64,000 nucleotides of DNA, taken from NCBI RefSeq assembly GCF_021504595.1, contig NZ_JACSGT010000003.1, positions 124,001 through 188,000 of the forward strand, in the 5' to 3' direction. Below, piece by piece: positions 59,834-64,000 of this stretch. The stretch is from Chryseobacterium indicum (lineage in GTDB: Bacteria; Bacteroidota; Bacteroidia; Flavobacteriales; Weeksellaceae). Positions within the stretch are counted from its first letter, which is position 1, and each line of letters starts with the position of its first letter. Below the pieces are notes generated by a model. It was not told where the DNA came from. It was given only the letters and a program-made list of their open reading frames with translations, and ran no database searches. Position numbers and translations under genes: made by a program.

Positions 59834-59872
59834 ATTTTAATAAATACTCTGTTTAATATCTGCTGTTATTTT

Positions 59873-60430
59873 AACACAAAGTGCGCTAAGATTTTCTTTT
59901 TAAAACTCGATGTATATTTTTAAGTTCGCAAAGGCGTTCTATTCAGCCAATCTCACAAAGATTTTCAAGTTTAGAAAAAATGCGGATATCTAATTATTAT
60001 TTATTTAAACCATTAAGATTTATTAAGGAGTTGAGAATAGTTAAGTTTTAGCATCGCTTTAAGCAATCTGCTTAATAAAATCTAAGATTTTAAGCTTAAA
60101 AAACTTAACTCTTTAATTGTCCTTAATGGTTTAAAATATTTTTTATTTCTCGCCGATTTTACAAATCTGGCAGATAATTATATTATTAAAGATTCGCGTA
60201 ATCTGCAAGATTTTTAATTTTAACCATTAAGATGTTATTAAGGAGTTTAGAAAAATTAAGCTGAGCTTCGCTTTAAGCATTATTGCTGAATTAAAATTTT
60301 TGATTTTATCTTAATCAAACTTAACTTCTTAATTCTTCTTAATGGTTTAAATATTTTTGAATTTCCCGCAGATTTAGCTGATGACGCAGATCATTTTAAA
60401 TCTGCAAAATTTGCTCAATCTGCGAGAAAT
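59873..60430. repeat. repeat block between uxaC and kdgK
   Basis: The 613-bp gap contains an AACGC-type repeat (59873-59965), two TTAACCATTAAGA inverted elements (60005-60134 and 60230-60350) and palindromic CGCAGATTT/AAATCTGCG units on both sides of the second (about 60140-60215 and 60362-60430). No gene. Confidence 0.7.
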
Positions 60431-60446
60431 TTACTCTTATTTAAAT

Positions 60447-61844
60447 TTAAAAATCAAAATAATTTTTAGCATTATGGTAACAGATATCAGAAATAATTTT
60501 CCCAACGTGTTCCATATCCTGTGGCAATTCGCCGTTTTTCATTTCTTCCCCAAAAAGATTACAAAGCACTCTTCTGAAATATTCGTGTCTCGGGAAAGAA
60601 AGGAAACTTCTTGAATCGGTTAACATCCCTACAAAACAGCTTATCAATCCCATGTTTGAAAGGGCATTCATCTGCTTGATCATTCCGTCTTTCTGGTCTA
60701 AAAACCACCATCCTGAACCGAACTGTACTTTTCCTTTAATACTTCCGTCGTTAAAATTTCCGATCATCGTTGCGAAAATTTCGTTGTCGGCAGGATTTAA
60801 ATTGTATAAAATGGTCTTCGTTAATTTATCTTTTCCGTCTAAAGCGTTTAATAATTTAGACAAAGTTTCAGCCTGCACGAAGTCACCGATAGAATCCCAT
60901 CCTGTATCGGGACCTAGAATTCTGTGCATTCTTTCGTTATTGTTTCTCAAAGCTCCTAAATGGAACTGCTGAACCCAGCCAAATTTGTGATACGCTTCTC
61001 CTAAGAACAGTAAAATAGATGTTTTAAACTGATTAACCTGCTTTTCGGCAATTACTTTTCCTGAAAGTTTATCATTAAAAATGGCACTTACTTCAGATTC
61101 TGTAGCTTCTTCAAAAGAAATATTGTTCAGTCCGTGGTCGCATAATCTGCATCCGTTTTCGTGGAAATATTCAATTCTTTTTAATAATGCATCGCACAAA
61201 GTCTGGTAAGAATTGATTTCAATTCCTGCCGATTCGCCTAATTTGGCAATATAATCTGCAAAGTTGTGGTTTTCAATTAAAATTGCTTTATCCGGACGGA
61301 AAGCAGTGCTTACTTTCACTTTCCAGTCGCTTTTTGCCAAATCCTGGTGGTAATTCAAAATATCGGTTGGATCTTCTGTTGTACACAGAGATTCCACATT
61401 CATCATTTCCAGCAAACCTCTTGTGGATTTTTCAGGAGTCTGAAGCTGAGCGTTGATGTTATCATAAATTTCTGAAGCGTTGTTTTCATTCAGCAATTCA
61501 TCAATTCCGAAATATCTTTTCAGTTCTAAATGCGTCCAGTGATACAAAGGATTTCTTAATGTATACGGAACCGTTTTAGCCCAGGCTTCAAATTTTTCTT
61601 TATCTGAGGAATCTCCGGTAATGAATTTTTCGTTCACTCCTAATGTACGCATCGCTCTCCATTTGTAATGATCGCCCGAAATCCAGACTTTAGAAATATT
61701 ATCAAAAACCGTGTTTTCTGCAATATCTTTAGGAGTCAAATGATTATGATAATCAATGATTGGCTGTTTTTCTGCGTAGTTGAAGTATAATTCTTCAGCG
61801 TATTTATTTTGTAATAAAAAGGTATCTGTAATAAAAGAGTTCAT
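60447..61844 (-). CDS. uxaC: uronate isomerase
   Basis: A 465-residue protein from ATG 61844. MNSFITDTFLLQNKYAEELY aligns with the family N-terminus; the ATG at 61868 would overlap kduD. Amidohydrolase fold with IIDYHNHLTPKDIAEN, STAFRPDKA, QFHLGALRNNNERMHRILGPDTGWDSIGD, FLSFPRHEYFRRVLCNLFGE. Interconverts galacturonate/glucuronate with tagaturonate/fructuronate. Starts 16 bp after kduD. Confidence 0.93.
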   Translation of the reverse strand: MNSFITDTFLLQNKYAEELYFNYAEKQPIIDYHNHLTPKDIAENTVFDNISKVWISGDHYKWRAMRTLGVNEKFITGDSSDKEKFEAWAKTVPYTLRNPLYHWTHLELKRYFGIDELLNENNASEIYDNINAQLQTPEKSTRGLLEMMNVESLCTTEDPTDILNYHQDLAKSDWKVKVSTAFRPDKAILIENHNFADYIAKLGESAGIEINSYQTLCDALLKRIEYFHENGCRLCDHGLNNISFEEATESEVSAIFNDKLSGKVIAEKQVNQFKTSILLFLGEAYHKFGWVQQFHLGALRNNNERMHRILGPDTGWDSIGDFVQAETLSKLLNALDGKDKLTKTILYNLNPADNEIFATMIGNFNDGSIKGKVQFGSGWWFLDQKDGMIKQMNALSNMGLISCFVGMLTDSRSFLSFPRHEYFRRVLCNLFGEEMKNGELPQDMEHVGKIISDICYHNAKNYFDF

Positions 61845-61860
61845 TCTTAAAGTTCTAGTG

Positions 61861-62643
61861 TTATTCATTAGCAGGCTTTCCGATGGTTGCTAAAATTCCG
61901 CCATCAACGTAAATAATCTGTCCGTTGATGAATTTACTTGCATCCGAGGATAAAAATATAGCCGTTCCTGCAAGATCTTCAGGATTTCCCCATCTTCCTT
62001 CCGGAGTTCTGCTGATGATAAATTCGTTGAACGGATTTCCGTCCACCCTTATGGGTTCTGTCTGCGACGTTGCAAAATATCCGGGACCGATTCCGTTTAC
62101 CTGAATATTATGTTTCGCCCATTCTGTTGCTAAATTTTTGGTGAGCATTTTAAGTCCGCCTTTTGCAGAAGCGTACGCAACAACGTTATCGCGTCCCAGC
62201 TCACTCATCATCGAGCAGATGTTGATGATTTTTCCGGATTTTCTTTTAATCATGTATTTTCCCACTAATTTGGACATGATGAAAGGTCCGGTAAGGTCTA
62301 CATCGATTACTTTTCTAAAGTCTTCGACTTCCATATCAATTGCCGGAATGCGTTTGATGATTCCTGCATTGTTGACAAGGATGTCTATTTTTCCATGAGC
62401 AGCTTCCATTAAAGCTACTTTCTGAGCGGCTTCCCGTTCGTCGGTTACATCGAAAATATATCCGGTTGCTTTGTATCCTTTGGAGTGATAATATTCCAGC
62501 GCTTCCTCTAATTTTTTCGGTGTTGTACTTGTGATTGCCAGTTCGGCACCTGCTTCTGCAAGACCTTCTGCCATTGCCATTCCCAATCCGTGAGTTCCGC
62601 CTGTAACAACGGCAACTTTACCGGATAAATCGAATAATTTCAT
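61861..62643 (-). CDS. kduD: 2-dehydro-3-deoxy-D-gluconate 5-dehydrogenase
   Basis: A 260-residue classical SDR. VAVVTGGTHGLGMAMAEGL, ILVNNAGIIKRIPAIDM and YASAKGGLKMLTKNLATEWAKHNIQVNGIGPGYF are characteristic of KduD, with YxxxK intact; ends FINGQIIYVDGG. Reduces 2,5-diketo-3-deoxygluconate to KDG in the pectin (unsaturated uronate) branch. Nine bp after kduI. Confidence 0.92.
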   Translation of the reverse strand: MKLFDLSGKVAVVTGGTHGLGMAMAEGLAEAGAELAITSTTPKKLEEALEYYHSKGYKATGYIFDVTDEREAAQKVALMEAAHGKIDILVNNAGIIKRIPAIDMEVEDFRKVIDVDLTGPFIMSKLVGKYMIKRKSGKIINICSMMSELGRDNVVAYASAKGGLKMLTKNLATEWAKHNIQVNGIGPGYFATSQTEPIRVDGNPFNEFIISRTPEGRWGNPEDLAGTAIFLSSDASKFINGQIIYVDGGILATIGKPANE

Positions 62644-62652
62644 GTAGAAAAA

Positions 62653-63489
62653 TTACTTTAGTTCGTTAGTTTTTACAGCATCCATATCGCCATAATCCAT
62701 ATTTTCTCCCGCCATTCCCCAAATAAAGGTGTAATTGGATGTTCCTACTCCTGAGTGAATGGACCATTCCGGAGAAAGTACGGCTTCGTTGTTTTTCATA
62801 AAAATATGACGCGTTTCATGAGGCTGCCCCAGAAAATGACTTACCGCCTGACCTTCTTCCAGATCAAAATAGAAATAAGCTTCCATTCTTCGGGTATGCG
62901 TGTGAGAAGGCATCGTGTTCCAGACACTTCCTTCATGCAGTTCCGTCATCCCCATCTGTAATTGGCAGGTTTCCAATACGCTGTTCACAATCAGTTTATT
63001 GATTGTTCTTTTGTTTGCGTATTTTGTTTCGCCCAATTCTACAATTTCTGCTTCGTTCTTTGTAATTTTCTTTGTAGGATAAGAATGATGAGCGGGTGCA
63101 GAATTGAAGTAGAACAAGGTCTGTCCTTCGTTTCCGTTTTCAAAAATCACATTTTTTGCTCCTTTTCCGATGTATAAAGCTTCTTTGTTTGCCAGTTCGA
63201 AAACGTCACCATCAACAGTTACTTTTCCGGCTGCACCTACATTAATGATTCCCAGCTCTCTTCTGTCTAAGAAATGTTCGGCTTTCAAATCGTCTGTCGG
63301 TTCCAGCGTCAATGGGCTTTTTACAGGCATTGCACCTCCGACAATCATTCTGTCGTACATAGAATACACTACATTGATCTGATCTTCATTGAATAAGTTA
63401 TTCATCAGAAATTCCCTTCTTAAATCCTCGGTTGTATATTTTTTTACATCTTCGGGATGATGGGCGTAACGAAACTCAGATTTTGTCAT
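62653..63489 (-). CDS. kduI: 5-keto-4-deoxyuronate isomerase
   Basis: A 278-residue cupin. FRYAHHPEDVKKYTTEDLRREFL, GGAMPVKSPLTLEP, and the metal site MPSHTHTRRMEAYFYF (His/His/Glu) match KduI closely. Converts 5-keto-4-deoxyuronate to 2,5-diketo-3-deoxygluconate. First gene of the operon, with a LacI-type operator and AT-rich promoter region upstream. Confidence 0.95.
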   Translation of the reverse strand: MTKSEFRYAHHPEDVKKYTTEDLRREFLMNNLFNEDQINVVYSMYDRMIVGGAMPVKSPLTLEPTDDLKAEHFLDRRELGIINVGAAGKVTVDGDVFELANKEALYIGKGAKNVIFENGNEGQTLFYFNSAPAHHSYPTKKITKNEAEIVELGETKYANKRTINKLIVNSVLETCQLQMGMTELHEGSVWNTMPSHTHTRRMEAYFYFDLEEGQAVSHFLGQPHETRHIFMKNNEAVLSPEWSIHSGVGTSNYTFIWGMAGENMDYGDMDAVKTNELK

Positions 63490-63537
63490 CTTCTTTTAAA
63501 TTCATTTTGCGGTTTCAACAAAACCAGTTAAACATCA

Positions 63538-63551
63538 TGTAATCGATTGCA
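63538..63551. promoter_or_regulatory. LacI-family operator upstream of kduI
   Basis: TGTAATCGATTGCA is a near-perfect palindrome and fits the LacI/CcpA-type consensus TGNAANCGNTTNCA at every fixed position. It ends 49 bp before the kduI ATG, a good place for repression. Confidence 0.65.
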
Positions 63552-64000
63552 TAAATTACACTGAAAACTTGTAGAAATACTTTCGGGATAAATATATAAT
63601 TATTATTTATATGGTTAACAAAAATTTAATAAAAATTTATAAATAAATAATAATCAATTAATTAAAAATCAAATTCTGTAATTTCATTATAAAAAAACAA
63701 TGAAAAATTCATGTTCTATTTAACCAAAATGATGCATTGATATTTGGAAAAAAGATGCTGCTGCATAAAAAATCGTTTAACTAAGAAGAATATCAATTTA
63801 ATAAAAATAATGAAAAAACAACATTATTCTATACATATAATAAGGTTAAAAATTATCACTTAAAAAATGCATGATGAAACTCCGGTGAAAAAGATGATAA
63901 AAATCAGGAAAGTATGTTAAATTTTCGTTCTTGCTGTTAAATTTGGGGAAATTGCAGGCCATAAAAACCTATAAATTTTAAGCTTTTTTTAATTTATTTT
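63552..64000. other. AT-rich leader and promoter region upstream of kduI
   Basis: About 450 bp without a gene. A possible SusC/D-type or regulatory gene may start beyond the window. I see no clear TAnnTTTG box close to the operator. Several A/T runs could hold the promoter. Confidence 0.4.

Overview
The window is AT-rich DNA from a member of the Bacteroidota, most likely Chryseobacterium or a close flavobacterial relative. The reasons are TAnnTTTG-type promoters, absence of clear Shine-Dalgarno sites, the protein families present, and many palindromic intergenic repeats. Assignment to genus is inference.

The left third (about 1.9-15.2 kb, all on the minus strand) looks like an RNA-repair and tRNA island. 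It holds two Eri1-like DEDDh exonucleases, a calcineurin-like phosphoesterase, a nucleoside hydrolase, a metallo-beta-lactamase protein with tRNase Z hallmarks, two different RNA ligases (an Rnl1/DUF5565-like enzyme and an Rnl2-like enzyme), a DinB-like gene cut by an amber codon, a receiver-like protein of the cyclic-phosphate-processing type, two ATP-grasp enzymes and a YkuK-type RNase H-fold protein. Directly upstream on the same strand is an array of 18 tRNA or tRNA-like genes (12.17-15.23 kb), separated by three classes of palindromic spacer. One spacer class is a covarying hairpin with a conserved loop. Two small ORF-terminator units with recognisable promoters lie just upstream of the array. 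A second set of nine tRNA genes (31.9-33.4 kb) is threaded between a Zn-ribbon SDR gene, a SIR2 gene and a tatD unit. Several tRNAs are structurally odd. I infer a spare, damage-tolerant tRNA supply coupled to tRNA maturation and repair enzymes.

From 16 to 29.5 kb are a nucleoside-phosphorylase-fold protein with an extra N-terminal region and a MoxR AAA+ / vWA / beta-propeller (bpX-type) ternary system with TPR and membrane partners. Next to it are two tandem copies of a DUF4919-like plus membrane-protein gene pair. One copy has an IS5-family element (24906-25804) inserted exactly at its stop codon. deoD and tatD follow. Between 34.8 and 42.3 kb are an SDR, a DUF434/PIN-like protein, a WG-repeat protein, a LacI regulator, a secreted protein and a divergent HxlR / SDR-NTF2 module. 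That stretch also carries a MITE-like element and an 89-bp minisatellite.

From 42.3 to 52.7 kb is accessory DNA: three cytosolic leucine-rich-repeat proteins, a broken gene, a P-loop-like protein, a double-glycine-leader cysteine-rich peptide and an AbiH-type phage-defence gene.

The right end (52.7-63.5 kb, minus strand) is a complete hexuronate catabolic operon in the order kduI, kduD, uxaC, kdgK, kdgA, exuT, uxaB, uxaA. It converts galacturonate/glucuronate-type sugars and pectin-derived unsaturated uronates to pyruvate and glyceraldehyde-3-phosphate. A LacI-type operator lies upstream of kduI and a terminator after uxaA. Dispersed repeats fill most gaps between its genes.
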